Positions 36,293 to 48,719 of a DNA stretch of 64,000 nt are shown here, piece by piece. The notes beneath the pieces were generated by a model. It saw only the letters and a program-made list of their open reading frames with translations. It was not told the DNA's origin and did not search any database. Where the stretch lies: assembly GCF_002105155.1 (NCBI RefSeq), contig NW_019028986.1, positions 62,001 through 126,000 on the forward strand, read 5' to 3'. Both the position numbers and the translations under genes were made by a program. Origin of the DNA: Lobosporangium transversale (taxonomy: Eukaryota; Mortierellomycota; Mortierellomycetes; Mortierellales; Mortierellaceae). Numbering within the stretch: the stretch's first letter is position 1; each line of letters starts with the position of its first letter.

Positions 36293-38660
36293 ATGACGAA
36301 ACGCGCCCCACCTCAGACCAAACCCTCTAAAGAAACCAAAAACAAAGGCAAAGGCACAGGCAAAGGCAAGGACCAAAGTAAGGGCCAAAATAAAGGCAAA
36401 GGCCAAGGAAAAGGCAGAAAGGGAGCCGAAAGCAAAAACAAAAGCAGAAGTGATAGTAATATCAAAGTCAATATAAAAAACGAAAGCAAGAGCAAGAGCA
36501 AGAGCAAGAGCAAGAGCAAGAGCAAGAGCAAGAGCAAGAGCAAAAGCATGCATACGACATCACCACAACCTTTATGGAAAACTGCAATCAACAAAACCAA
36601 ACCTGGTGCCACCTACTTTCTTTCCACCATCCCTGCGAAATTTAACCCCATTGACTACTTCAACTATCGAGGCGCTACATCCATACAACGGAACGCCCTA
36701 AGCTTTGAATGGAGCAATTGGATCAATGAGTTTGCAAGCTCTAATGTGAAGGTCCTACAAGAAACGGCTGTTTACCTTTTTACCGGATTCAAGAAGGAGA
36801 CATTGACGCAGTTCTGGGAAGACCTCGCTGCTGAGGAGAAATATGGACGTCAGCAGCAACAGCTATTGAGTCAACGGAAAATAGATTTGCGAAGACAGAA
36901 TATTCAGCAACTTCGAATGGATGGCGAGGCAATGACACGGGAACTAGAGATGGAACTGCGAGGTAATGCATCAAAATGCATCAAGTCTATGTGTATATTA
37001 AAATATATCTATGCTTCAAGATAGATGATTTTTTTTTTTTTTGGATGGTTGAGGTTTTTTAGGTGTCGATGTGACAACACTGATAATTTTATTTAATTTT
37101 ATTTTATTTTATTTTATTTTTTATTTTTTTTTATTTTTTTCGTTCTTAGCATCAGGACCCTCTTTATTATCAAAAAAATAACTCTATACAACATCACCCA
37201 TTGAAACCATCTGATTCAACTTCAACACGGAATAGCGTAACCAATAGCTTACCAGTATTGTCTCAAGATGAAGTGGAGCCTTTGAGCTCCTTATCATCAT
37301 CACCGGAAGCACAGAAAGTATCACTAGAGTCAGCCTCTGCTGCAGGTACATCAACAGCGATGCAGCAAACTTCGAATCTGGAACAAGAAGCAAAAGGAGC
37401 AAAAGTTAGTAAGCGACCAGCAGCAGCTCACCTACAATCATCACCTGCCAGGAAAAAACTAAAGGGGCCAAGCTCAGTAGCATTACTGGGTCAGCTATCC
37501 ACTTCCTTGGACTCATACGACGATCTGTTGATGCAATCCCAGCTGAAGGTAATGTTTTCAGTGCTATGACCTGTCTCAAAATACTCTACTTTTTTCTTGG
37601 CATATTACTAATACGATCCTTTCTTTGTGTGTGTGCCAATAGCGCTTTCAAGAAATGGATAAAAGCGGAACTTGGAGACTTGATAGTGGTCGAACAATAG
37701 AGGCGGTCTTGTTTGAAAGTAGCATGAGGGGACAAGGCGGTTTCAAGTACGAGCACGTATAAAAGTAGTGCTTATTATTTTAATATATCATGGTTATTAA
37801 AACATGTCCTTTACACAATAATTTGTTGGGTCCTGCTAATGGCAGTGCACACTCCTACACCATTGGTTTCGACTGTCCACAGACATAATCATTCTTTACT
37901 GAGAAGGAATGGGATGAAATGAGTCAGTTCAATACATTTGATCTACCAGCTCTTGCACCTTTTAATCTCGAGTATATCAACTCTGTATGAAGAGCTCTCA
38001 ACAGTGGAGACCATGCTGTATCAGTACCTGAACCTACAGTGGATCAATTCTCATGTGAGCAGATTCTAAAGTCCTTACTCTCTTGGTATATTTATATGAC
38101 CTTATTCGCTGGCATATTATTCTTTTTATGTTATTTTTTTTTATTCGTGAAAATATCACTAACACGTTTGCTCATGTTTATAGAACTCATCTCTATCCTG
38201 CTGAGCCATCACCTTTTGGAAATAAGTGGATGTCGGAACATAAATGGTCACGCTAAGGACGGCCACTTTTGAAAGAACTATTGTCGAATATAAGCAGCAC
38301 TACAATGGTGGATGAAGGGAAGAAAGGGTTTGATAGTGTTGGCAAAGCTACTACCAGATTATGATTGGTTCCTTGTAGAATCAATCAAAGACTGGAACGA
38401 GAACGAGCTATCTACCGAGGTCTTGAATGAGAGCAGAAGTCGACTTTTTGAAGAACTTCACTTAATAGCGATTCGTCGGAGCAAAGAGACTAATTCAGAT
38501 AGCTTTATGGATATTGCACGATTCTTCTCCATATACTCTGGAGGCGATTAAGTACATGATCGTCTCTTGGTAAGCTACTACTGATCGATTGTGTTTACAT
38601 AGTCTCATTGTTGGTACTTCATTAAATAAGGTCGCAGATTCAAGGCTATGGGACTAAGAG
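36293..38660 (+). pseudogene. Decayed hypothetical gene (Lys/Gly-rich N-terminus)
   Basis: The start at 36293 (MTKRAPPQTKPSKET) opens a Lys-Gly/Lys-Ser repeat region, then a conserved-looking part (GATYFLSTIPAKFNPIDYFN, LTQFWEDLAAEEKYGRQQQQ). Exons are about 36293..36962, 37150..37548, 37643..37746 and 37846 onward. The exon 1-2 join needs one base fewer in a run of seven A at 37172-37178 to stay in frame. Exon 4 (AHSYTIGFDCPQT, FFTEKEWDEMSQFNTFDLPA) has in-frame stops at 37886-37888 and 37988-37990. Later pieces (THLYPAEPSPFGNKWMSE near 38185, SKETNSDSFMDIARFFSIYS near 38480) are in other frames. I take it for a decaying member of a fungal multicopy family of unknown function. A truncated copy lies at 8479-8741. 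Confidence 0.65.
36484..36543. repeat. (AGCAAG)n hexamer repeat encoding Lys-Ser
   Basis: About ten copies of the hexamer AGCAAG inside exon 1 of the decayed gene encode alternating Ser-Lys, ending in AGCAAAAGC. The repeat is open in the gene's frame. Confidence 0.9.
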
Positions 38661-39277
38661 GGTGTCCTCAAAGTCAATATGTCATGTTGTCAAACTTATA
38701 TCCAACTATTCTGCTGCCAGCTAAGGAAGAAGATTAGAAACACCAATTTCAAGGGATTGTGCACCTACTGCAGATCAGAGTACGTGGTGGTTATATATAT
38801 TTCTTGTTATTATCACTTTTATTTATTTTATTATATTCTTCGCTCTTTAGGAATATATGGCGATAACAATAGGAAGGTACAAATAGGCAATAATTGACAA
38901 TAGTCTGAAAGACAATGAGGACTGGTCACGGATATATCGTGACGGAGGCAAGGCAGCTGATGACACAACCTTGGGGTTCTCCCTTGTTGACTCTGAAGAA
39001 CTGGACGCTTTGAAGGATTAGCCTTGGTGAGCTTGGTGATATTGATGTAAGGAGACAGGTAGATCTTTGCTTTAATGATTTCGCGTTGCGAAGTACCGAT
39101 CGTAGGATTAGAAACATCTATCCCTGAAGATATAAAAAAAGGGATAAAGAAAATTAAAACCTTCGACCGATGATAAAATTCCACACGGTTTTTATTTCTC
39201 CATTTCACGAGAAGGTAGCTTCGTAAGGGAGCAACGGTCGTATGTAAATAAATCTGGAAGATAATTATAAAGCAAAA
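38661..39277. other. Sequence present beside gene D but absent beside gene B
   Basis: The D and B loci align before (GGGACTAAG at about 38651, matching CGGAACTAAAATG at 8728) and after this stretch (ATAAAATGGGAGAAGC at about 39277). These 0.6 kb have no counterpart near B. The minus strand 38926..39208 has a coding-looking segment (PTIGTSQREIIKAKIYLSPY). No terminal repeats are seen, so it is either an insertion at D or a deletion at B. Confidence 0.5.
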
Positions 39278-39435
39278 ATAAAATGGGAGAAGCTATGCAT
39301 GAGGTTGTCACTGATATTGAATTCAGGCCTGTTGTTATACAACAACCGCCAAGTCCAGTAAACAACCAACTGTATTAAATTATCTCTAGCGCAGCGTATC
39401 AACGAGCACTTCATTTTACATATACGGAAGAGACT

Positions 39436-41251
39436 TCAACACTGGAGCTTGTCTAATATTCCCTGGGCATCAACATCACCTTGGTCAGCGGCTTTTTGGT
39501 ACCACTTTATTGCTTCAACAAGGTTCTTTGAGACTCCTTTGCCGTCTCGATACATCGAGGCAACCATGCGTTGAGCACTAGCACGTCCTTTGTTGGCAGC
39601 CTTGAGATACCACTCAAAGGCCTTTGTGTAGTCTTTTGTAATTCCATTGCCATTATAGTACATGACGCCTAGACTATTCTGAGCATCGACATTTTCTTGG
39701 TTGGCAGCCTTGAGATACCACTCGATGGCTTTTAAGTAATCTTGTAGGATTCCATAGCCAAAATAGTGCATATCTCCTAGATTATCCTGAGCAGCTGCAT
39801 ATCCTTGATTGGCAGCCTTGAGGAACCACTCGATGGCTTTTGTGTAGTCTTGTGGGACGCCATTGCCTTTACGGTACATTTTGCCTAGAGCGTTCTGAGC
39901 AGAGTTATTTCCTTGATTGGCAGCCTTGAGATACCACTCGATGGCTTTTGTGTAGTCTTGTGTGACTCCATTGCCATGTCGGTACATGTAACCTAGATTA
40001 TTCTGAGCAGTTGCATGTCCTTGACTGGCAGCCTTGGTGTACCAGTCAAAAGCTTTTGAGTAGTCTTGTGGGACGCCTTTACCATTACGGTACATGAGAC
40101 CCAAAGAGCTCTGGGCGTCGGCATTTCCTTGGTTGGCTGCCTTGAGATACCACTCAAAGGCTTTTAAGTAATCTTGGGTGACTCCATTGCCATTATTGTG
40201 TATGCGGCCTAGATAGTGCTGAGCGTTAGCATTTCCTTGATTAGCAGCTCTAAGAAACCAGTCAAAGGCCTTTGAGTAGTCCTTTGGGACGCTGTTGCCA
40301 TTATAGTACATGAGGCCTAAATGGTACTGAGCATCGACAGTTCCTTGGTCGGCTGCCTTGTGATACCACTCAAACGCTTTTGCATAGTCTTGTGGGACGC
40401 TCTTGCCTTCATAATACATGAGGCCGACATTGTATTGAGCAATAGCTTCTCCTTGGTGAGCTGCCTTAAGGTACCACTCAAATGCTTTTGTATAATCTTG
40501 TGGAGCCCCTTTCCCACTTGAGAACATGTATCCTAGGATCATCTGGATCGTGGCATCCTCTTTGAGTGCTTTGGTCAACCCTACCGCCAATTCTTCACTT
40601 TCTAGGGTAGTTTTCTCTCCTGAAACCTTTGATTCATTGCTTGGGATACACTCTCCTTGAGCCTCGGCTACGGTCGAACAATCAGCCTCATCTTCTCTTA
40701 TGGAAAGATCCTTCATATCTGTCTCCAGGCTTTTGGTGTCATTGCTGTTGGTTGCTGTGTCAGAATTAAGGACTATAACTTCACTCGATTCTGGTATAAC
40801 TGACCCGTCTACCTTTGGTTGTATTGTTGCTGTTGTATCCACCTCCCTTGAAACACCCGCTTGAGAGGGAAGGACAACATCTAGTACACCATCTAGTTCT
40901 GCACGGATTCGGAGCGGTTTGATACTATTTTGTAGTTTTACAACGGTCGAGTTAAAATCAAATGCCTTACAGCACCAGAACATAGATACCATCCATCTGT
41001 GCAACAAGCAACACTGATGGGTCAATTTACTATTCAAAGTCCTCATCTGCAAGGAATGATAGAATTTCTCCTCCGATTTCTAGATGGTTTGCTTCCTTGT
41101 AAACGGATGTAATATCGTTCCAGAGGATGATATGCTCTTGTGTTTTATGGTCGAAGCGAGCCCCGATGCGTTTGATACCAGACAACGGGACCGATGGTTC
41201 ATCCAAGCTGATGAGCCGAAATGCCTGAAGTCTTTTCTCACCAATTCTCAT
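39436..41251 (-). CDS. Sel1-repeat protein D (N-terminal family domain plus 10 Sel1 repeats)
   Basis: Two exons, complement(join(39436..40924,41031..41251)), give 569 residues. The intron sits at the same phase-2 site as in A and B (DEDFEYIKPLRIRAELDGVL). Exon 1 starts MRIGEKRLQAFRLISLDEPS and carries ARFDHKTQEHIILWNDITSV and FLADEDFE. A linker of about 90 residues, rich in Ser/Thr/Asp, precedes ten 36-residue Sel1 repeats. The C-terminal 50 residues (VASMYRDGKGVSKNLVEAIK to GILDKLQC) are almost those of gene B, while linker and inner repeats differ. That points to shared ancestry with later repeat turnover. All reading frames are intact. Function is unknown; the Sel1 array should bind protein partners. 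Confidence 0.88.
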
Positions 41252-42199
41252 TGCTTTCGGCTATGATTTGTATGAAATTGCGGTGGTGTGTATATGATAG
41301 TGAATAAGAATGGGCCGGAAAGAGTGACAATAAAAGAAAAGAAAGGAGTAGAGATTGGCGAAGCCATATATTTTAAAGGAAAAAAATCGTCTCGCCTCTT
41401 CGCCTCATTTCTGTCCCCTTTTTCCAAACAACAAACAAGCTTTGCAATGCAAACCCGACGGCAGGTTTTTCCTGCATTGAAGACAATACCATGACATCAC
41501 CACGATCTGCTTATAAACAAAATCAAGTGATCTTGGGAAACTGTGCACACATGGATCCAGCCTCGCACTGTCTCTGAGACTGCTGCCATTAAAGAACATG
41601 TACTAACAAAGTAGTATTGCCATTGACTAGTATCACCAATTCAGATATTAGTACTGCTGCACTCACCTCTAATAAACCTAAAAGGTTTGCAGATATGTCT
41701 TCCTGCATTTTTGGAGCACCACACCAGGCTAGGGACCAACACGCGACTATCATCATGTACGATATGAACTGCTTGTTTCAATGAGTTGAAGTATGTCATT
41801 GAATAAGGAAGGTCTCTAGCTTTAAGCAATTAAATTAAAAGGGACGATTCAACAACTCAGCTGCAAGAACAAGTACTCGACACATATCATGGCCGAAGAA
41901 GATTATAAAGTTGGCATGAAGTCCATCTCGCAAACCATTGAGGCGTTTGACCCAGAATAACTGCCAAGCTTTCATAAGATATGATTCCTATCTCTTGCTA
42001 GTAATGCAAATGCTTAAGACTGACGTTATTACAGCCAGAATTTTTAATCATATCTTGGGCAGTCTTCAGCTTGGCAAAGATAAGGGGCACATTTTGAACT
42101 GAAGGGAAATAAATACGCAGAAAATGAGCTTAATGCAAGCGTTCAACAACTGTATGGGTCATTATTTGGTCTCCCAGTCAACAGAAGGATACTAAGTAT
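41252..42199. other. Upstream flank of gene D with traces of the decayed neighbour gene
   Basis: Most of this stretch is without a reading frame. Near 42010-42050 the plus strand reads LKTDVITARIFNHIL, which resembles the decayed coding traces at the same relative place upstream of B (DMITARIAGNL) and C (LDMVAARIMKSL). This suggests the same neighbour gene once stood upstream of all three Sel1 genes. Confidence 0.5.
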
Positions 42200-42400
42200 T
42201 TAAACCACTACTATTTATGATAGACGAAGTAGTGAGTGAGCGTACATAGCGATGCTTAATGCTAAATACACCAAGAAGCCATGAGAGCTTGAGCCAGTAC
42301 AACGCTTTATGTATCAGTCTCATTGCACTCTACACACACCTTGGCCTGTAGCTCGTTGCTGCTACCGTTCTACTTTAAAATTCTTCAAGGCATACTATAG
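42200..42400 (-). pseudogene. 3' fragment of another Sel1-type gene (relic E)
   Basis: 42205-42395 aligns with the 3' end and 3' flank of pseudogene C (12605-12770). Shared pieces include ATGCTAAATA(C/G)ACCAAG(A/G)AGC, and CTTG(G/A)(C/T)CTG(T/C)AGCT followed by CTACCGTTCTACTT against ATACCACCGTTCTGCTT. Only the last part of the final repeat remains and it is not open. This is the fifth Sel1 locus in the window. Confidence 0.6.
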
Positions 42401-43130
42401 TCTATAATCAAAAACAAATCATAGTAAATCAGTAAACAATCTCATTCGTCCCTTTACGATACATGTATATTGAAATATATTTTTCACAAAGACAGAACTG
42501 AACGCGTATTTTCATTTGAGCCATTTATTCTTATAGTTTTGATTTTGTTTGGTTTATGGTGGCAAAGAGTGTATAGAAATTTGCCCTTCAGTTGCCATGC
42601 TCCGCTATAAGTAAACAAAAATGATCTCTGCTGTGCTGTCAAACAAAGAAAAACTTATTTCTATATCTATTTCTATCTTTTTTTCTTTTTTTTTTTCTTC
42701 TCTCATTTTAAAAAAAAAGTTTATTAAAAAAAGCCCACGCAAGAGCCACTGTCCCACCATTCCATGCAGTCAGATTCAATTCTGTTGTCATTTGGAAAAT
42801 AAATAAGTTTCTGTAACAAAGAGTACATGGTATTTTCCCTTTTTGTGAACACAGTTTATTCAAACATATACTATTCAAATGATAAAGAAAAAGAAAAGAA
42901 AAGAAAAAAAAAAAAAAAAGTACAATTTTGTTACAGAGCAAACTGAAAGTATAAAGAAACATATGGACTAGTAGTACTAAATGGGAACAATAACTAGAAA
43001 AAAAAAAGAAAAAAAAAAAAAGAACTCCTTCCAACCTTCCAAATCAATTGTGAAGAGAATTAAGGAGTATTACTTTGTCATGAACATCCTAATCTGAAAA
43101 GAAAAGAAAAAAGAAGGAAGAAAAAGCAGT
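42401..43130. other. Downstream region of histone H1
   Basis: AT-rich spacer with T- and A-tracts (about 42678-42720, 42900-42922, 42998-43022), probably including the H1 3' untranslated region. No gene is seen. Confidence 0.65.
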
Positions 43131-43951
43131 TTAGGCTTTAGTGGCAGCAGCTTTCTTGGGTGCAGCAGCCTTTGCCTTCTTTTCCTTGGGTGCAGCAGCA
43201 GCCTTCTTGGTGGCAGTGGCAGTCGTAGCAGTAGCAGCCTTCTTTGGAGGAGCAGCTTTCTTTGTTTCAGTCTTCTTTGTCTCTGCCTTCTTGACGGCCT
43301 TCTTGACAGCAGTGGCAGCAGCCTTCTATTCATTGGATGTTCAAGATGGAAAACAGTAAGTCATTTCGAACAAGTTTTTCTTTTTTTCTTTCTTTTGATA
43401 GGGTCACATGAATTTCGGAAAAGTCAGAAAAGTGAGGGTTCCCCCAAGAAGGAGCGAACCACCAGCTCCAAAAGAGGACTATCGGATTTAAAATAAATAA
43501 TTAAAAAAGAAAAAGAAAAACCTGCTGTTTGATACCTTGGCAACGGTCTCCTTCTTGGCAGGAGCCTTCTTGGGAGCAGCAGCAGCAGGCTTCTTTGGGG
43601 CAGCGGCCTTCTTTGGAGCAGCCTTCTTGACAGCAGGCTTTGCCTTGACCTCCTTCTTCTTGGGTTGATCCTTCTTTGCTAATTTGATGGGACCGGACTG
43701 ACCCTTGGGCTGGGTGAAATCACCATTGGCGACGCCGCGCTTGATAGCAGCGTTGAAATGCATATCAAAGTTCTCGCGGATCTTGTAGTTGCCATGGATG
43801 TACTTTTTCAAAGCCTGACGCGATGAACCGTTGCGTTCCTTGAGATTAAGGAGAGCAGCAACGATCATGTCCTGTTATTATGCGCGTCAATGTTGTGTTC
43901 ATTGAGGAGTAATTGAAAGGCAAAAAGGAGAGAGATAGGTCATCGAGTTAG

Positions 43952-43992
<41 letters not shown>

Positions 43993-44587
43993 ATATAAAT
44001 GATTGTTTAGTTTTTGTTTTTCGATATTCTTCCATCCATTTCTCTCTCTCTTTCATATTTATTCTTTTTTTTATATTTTTTTTTGTGAGGGGGATGGAAG
44101 GGGAGGAATGCAAGAAAGGGTAACCCCCCGTCAACTTTTTGTTTTTCCCACCCTCGGAATATCGGGATAGGAGCAAAAGAATATCAAAGAATGATAGTGA
44201 GGAATGTCGCCATCAGAGCGTCGCTTCTGAAATTTTGTCAGACTAATGTCATAGTATACCCTCTCTCTCTCCTTCCCTGTTCTGCAATCGATAGCAGCTT
44301 GTTGTATCATTGAAGACATCTTGCTGTCTTTTTTTTTTTTTTTTTTTTTTTTGTTTTTTGGAAGCCATATGATTTTGCCATGGTCCTGAGCCAGCTTTTT
44401 TAAATTTTTTTTTTCCTCTATAAAAAAAAAAAAAAAAAAAAAGAACATGACATACCTTGTAAGTAGGGTGGTCAGCCTCCTTCTTGGAAGCAGCAGCAGC
44501 AGTGGCTTTAGTCTTTTTTGGGGCAGCAGCCTTTGTGGCAGCAGGTGCAGCAGGTGCGGCAGATTCGTCTTTCTTTGAAGCGACCAT
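43131..44587 (-). CDS. Linker histone H1
   Basis: Three exons, complement(join(43131..43325,43536..43871,44456..44587)), give 220 residues; phases agree. The layout is classical: an Ala/Lys/Pro N-terminal tail ([20 protein letters not shown]), a winged-helix globular domain ([49 protein letters not shown]) and a long Lys-Ala-Pro C-terminal tail. The two introns fall inside the globular domain after HPTYK and in the C-terminal tail. H1 binds linker DNA at the nucleosome entry and exit site and compacts chromatin. It is divergent from ITC1 with a 1.2-kb shared upstream region. Intron 1 is long (584 bp) and homopolymer-rich. Confidence 0.95.
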
Positions 44588-44820
44588 GGTTGTAAGTGAG
44601 ATTTTTTTTTAAAAAAAAAAAAAAGTTGTAAAGTTGAGGTAAGAAAGCTTTGTAAGCAAGGGTTGAATAGAAAAAAAGCAGTTGGTTGTTCCTGAGGTGA
44701 AAGAAAGAAAGCAGTGAGGTTGGTTAGGATGGTTTTCCAGCGTAGGGTTGATTAGATGAAAAAGGAATGAAAAGAGAAGTGAGAGATGACCATGTACAGA
44801 GAAGAAAAAAGCAAGTTGAA

Positions 44821-44853
<33 letters not shown>

Positions 44854-45776
44854 TGGGCGAGGCGATTTAGCGTCAGTATTTGTGACAGTTCAAGTCAATT
44901 TACCCCCAAATCCATTATACCGAAACAGACGAATCACAGCGCAGAACCTTTTTTGGAGCAAAATAGTGTCCTATGCAACGCGTCTTTTTTTTTTAACTCT
45001 TGTAAAATCAAAAAATATATCTTTTTTATTTTTATCTTTAAACGCGTTAAATAAAATAAATTTATAAATTTATAAATGTCTAAGGCATTTGCACAATCAC
45101 ACTTTTTTCATTGTCGCGCTTTTTTTTTTATTACAGTGTCTGATCTGTCCTTTCCCTGTCCCTATCCCTGTCCTTATCCCAAACACCACTCCACAATGAA
45201 CTCCTTTTGTTGTCCTTCTTTTTCTCTCCCTCGATCTCATTCCTCCAAAGGGTATCAACTACATGCATAGACAATATATTTATATAAATATAAATATATA
45301 TATATATATCAATAGATCCATTACTTAAATAGATCACCTATGCAAAGCAAGCAGATGGATTGCATCCATATTCTCTATAGGATTAGTAGATTTCATAGCA
45401 CAAAAACATAGACTTGTATGAATTTAGGATTGCCACTAAAGGTCTTAGTAAACCCTCTCTCTCTCTTATCTCTCCTTCACCTCACTGTGAAGAAAAAAAG
45501 TATTTTTTTTTTATTTGGATTTGACAAGCCTCCGGGCTGTCAATGCATCTGTCTCACACCTTCCCCATCTCTTCCTCACTCACTCTCTCATTCTCTCTTA
45601 CACACATCCATTCTTTGCCATCACTTGTCCATTCAGCACTGTGACTTTAACCAGTATCAGATCCCCCCTCCTCCCTACTCTCCTCTCTCCCTAATCTGCC
45701 TAGAACCAGGCAGGGAGTAAAAAGCCATTGCAAAGTGTGTGTGTGCGTGTGAAAGAAAGACAAAGCAAAACCCGAC
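44588..45776. other. Shared upstream region of H1 (-) and ITC1 (+)
   Basis: 1.2-kb divergent spacer with an A-tract at 44822-44851, TATATA at about 45294-45308 and pyrimidine-rich CTCTCT/TCTCCC stretches at 45448-45700 that probably form the ITC1 5' leader. No gene is seen. Confidence 0.65.
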
Positions 45777-47353
45777 ATGCCACTGTTGAAACGCAAGGCA
45801 ATCAAGCCGGTGCCTCCACCAAATCCGGATGACTTTGACAACAACACCCCAGTCTATGTGATGAGATTTACCAACGAGATCTTTACCACCTATGAGTATG
45901 TTTTTAAAATCCTAGCTGCCATAGCCCCTTTGCTACCGAATACCTTTTTTTTTTTTTTTTTTTTTTTTTAATTCTCACTCTCTATTGTACTTACCACTAT
46001 TCCTATGTGTTTCGCAAAACATGTTTGTAATATCTGATCCACTTGGCCTAAATCCACTGCTTTTACGCGCCATCATCAACGGACTGATCTGTTTCTTTTT
46101 TTTTTTTTTTTTTTTTTTCTTTAAAAAATAGGGATTACATCAATCGATACTTCTTTTATCGACAAAAGACTTGGCAATGTGAGACTACTGGAAAGTCTGG
46201 GCTTACTTATGAACAGGCCCTTGAATCAGAACAGAAGGAAAAATCAATGGTAGCCAACAAATTCCCACCACAACTTCGAAAACCATTACTGGAATTTGTG
46301 CAATTTCGTAAGTAGAAGCTCTATTTTTATACCAAATCTGGGAGATCATTTAATTTTTCCGTTTATTATTATTATTATTATTATTAACTCTACTTGACTC
46401 GACTCAACTCGACTCGACTCGACTTGACTAGAAACTGCCAGGATTGACGCAGTCGTAGATGATGCATTTGACAAATTCAAGAATCGGTATTATTTAAATG
46501 AACATGTCAATGTCACATGGGACAAAGGAGCGTACGTTCGTTTTTATCTCTTTTTTTTAAAAAAAAATATCTTTCGCAATTTCTGATCAAATGAAGATTA
46601 AAAATGAAGATGAAAAAGAAGGGACTAAAAATATCAATTTTTACTCTTACTTTTCAATTCCTTTTACTAGTTATTCTGCGATGATCATCAAAATTCTACC
46701 ACCAGAGGAATGGACAACGGTCATCAATGGAGCAGAGACACCTGAAGTCCCAGGACAGTATTTGGTTCAAGTTCTTGATCAGAATGGTGAACTTATCCAA
46801 GACATGAAACGCGTTGTCGATTGTTCTCTCCTCAAGTAAAAAAAAAAAAAAAATGTCATATGACTTGGTAATTCGTCTCATCAAATACTTATCCTTTTTA
46901 CCTCAACACTTTCTTTTTTTCTTTTATTATTTTCATCCTTAAATAGTCGTGATCGTTTGGCTTTCAATAAGAACATCTTGCGAAAGTATATCCGTGAATG
47001 CTCTTCAAAAGAACCCTATCTTGGTGCTCCGTGGATCGTGAAGGTAATGTAGTAAGACCAAAAACAAAAACAAAAACAAAAAAAAATACCTACAACAGCA
47101 ATCAGTATACTTATTATATTTAAAGCTGTACTGACTCTAAATGAAATTTTTTATATTTATACCTTTACCTTTGGTTTAGCCTTCACTATGCAAAAAATAT
47201 GGAATCGAAACCAACCTTCCAGCGGATCTTCAAGCAGCAAGAGATTCAGCATTCACCAAGCTAAAAAAACGGAAGGTAATTAAAAGAAGAGAAAAAAAAA
47301 AAAAAAAAAAAAAAAAAAGCAAAGTGAAAGGAGAGCATCCAGATTGCAGTGAC

Positions 47354-47384
<31 letters not shown>

Positions 47385-48303
47385 TGCCATCTGCTTTAAA
47401 TGACTTGGTTGTATAGGGAGGCGCAGACCCAGCACCAGAGTTGTCAAGTGCCAAGAAAATCAAAAAAGATAATCATAATAATACTTCCGAAAAATTAAAA
47501 CAGGAAGAAGACACATCAGCACCTCCACTCGAAGTCATCAAACCTATCAAATATCCCATCGAGGATTTAGATTTGGATACCAAACAACTAATCGCAAACA
47601 ATATTAAATCAGAGGAAAAAGAAAAAGATGGAAAAGAACATGGACAAGGACAGATTTTAACACGTCCAAAGGCTCAAAGAGATTCCGCCATCGTACCCCA
47701 TGATTCCTTTGAAGCTCTCATCATGGTCTGGCAATTCTTAAACTCGTACAGTTCACCTCTAAAACTTTCGCCCTTTGGACTAAAGGATTTCGAAGATTCA
47801 TTGGCTCATACAGACGTTCAACATCCGAGTGTCATGGTAGCAGAATACCATTCTGCCTTGATGAATGTCATTATTCAGGATCGTCTCATAGGCATTGCAA
47901 AACCTATCCTACTCAGCTCATCAACAACTACAAACGCAAATTCTGTCGGACCCAATGCAGCAGCTTTTTCTTCAGCAGCAGCAACAGCAGCCCTTGAACG
48001 AGAAAACAGTGTCATGACAGATGATGATGATAACAATAGTAGTATCATGGACGATGGCGACATGTCTCTCAATGGTCATGATGAGTATATTCAACGACGT
48101 AAGGTCTCTCATCGACCTATTAATGAACGGGTCATTGTTGTGGGTCAAGGATGGGATGAGAAATTGATTGCTCCTCCTCGAGAAGGTTGGGAAGCTGTTC
48201 TTGTTGGACTTGTTAACGAGGTAATGTCATAGGAAAAAAAAAAAAAACCCCCCTCTCCAATTAGAATATGACCTTTTTTTGGTTGCCAACATGTAATAAC
48301 GCC

Positions 48304-48339
<36 letters not shown>

Positions 48340-48685
48340 CCCTAAAAAAAAAACAGCTTGGATCATTCGAAGCTATCCCTAATGTTGATCGAATCTTGAA
48401 TCACCTTGTCCCAGATGAATCAACACAACGCGAAGATGTTGAGTTGCTGTTCCCATCATTACCTCTAGAAGACAAATTGAGTATCCTTGTCTTCCTGGTC
48501 GAAACAGCAGCTGGCACGAGTACTATTCGACACTTTATGGAGCAATGTCGTGAAGAACTCAAAGCACTCCGACTTTTGAAGTTTGAACTCAACAAAGAGA
48601 GACGACAACTGTAAGTATCACTACGTGTATAGGAAAGAGGAAGACCCTTTATATATTATTTTATTTTTCATAATGAGGAACTAAT

Positions 48686-48719
<34 letters not shown>

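Noticed and set aside
41405..41599. Minus-strand open frame with CLQCRKNLPSGLHCKAC, zinc-finger-like
   Set aside because: Short, with no supported splice sites or start, inside a region with decayed sequence. Too little to call a gene.
43141..43359. Plus-strand Ala/Phe-rich open frame over histone H1
   Set aside because: Antisense shadow of the Lys-Ala-Pro tail of H1.
43441..43500. tRNA-like GGGTTCCCCC...GAACC stretch in an H1 intron
   Set aside because: It does not fold into a cloverleaf and lacks A and B box spacing. No tRNA was supported anywhere in the window.
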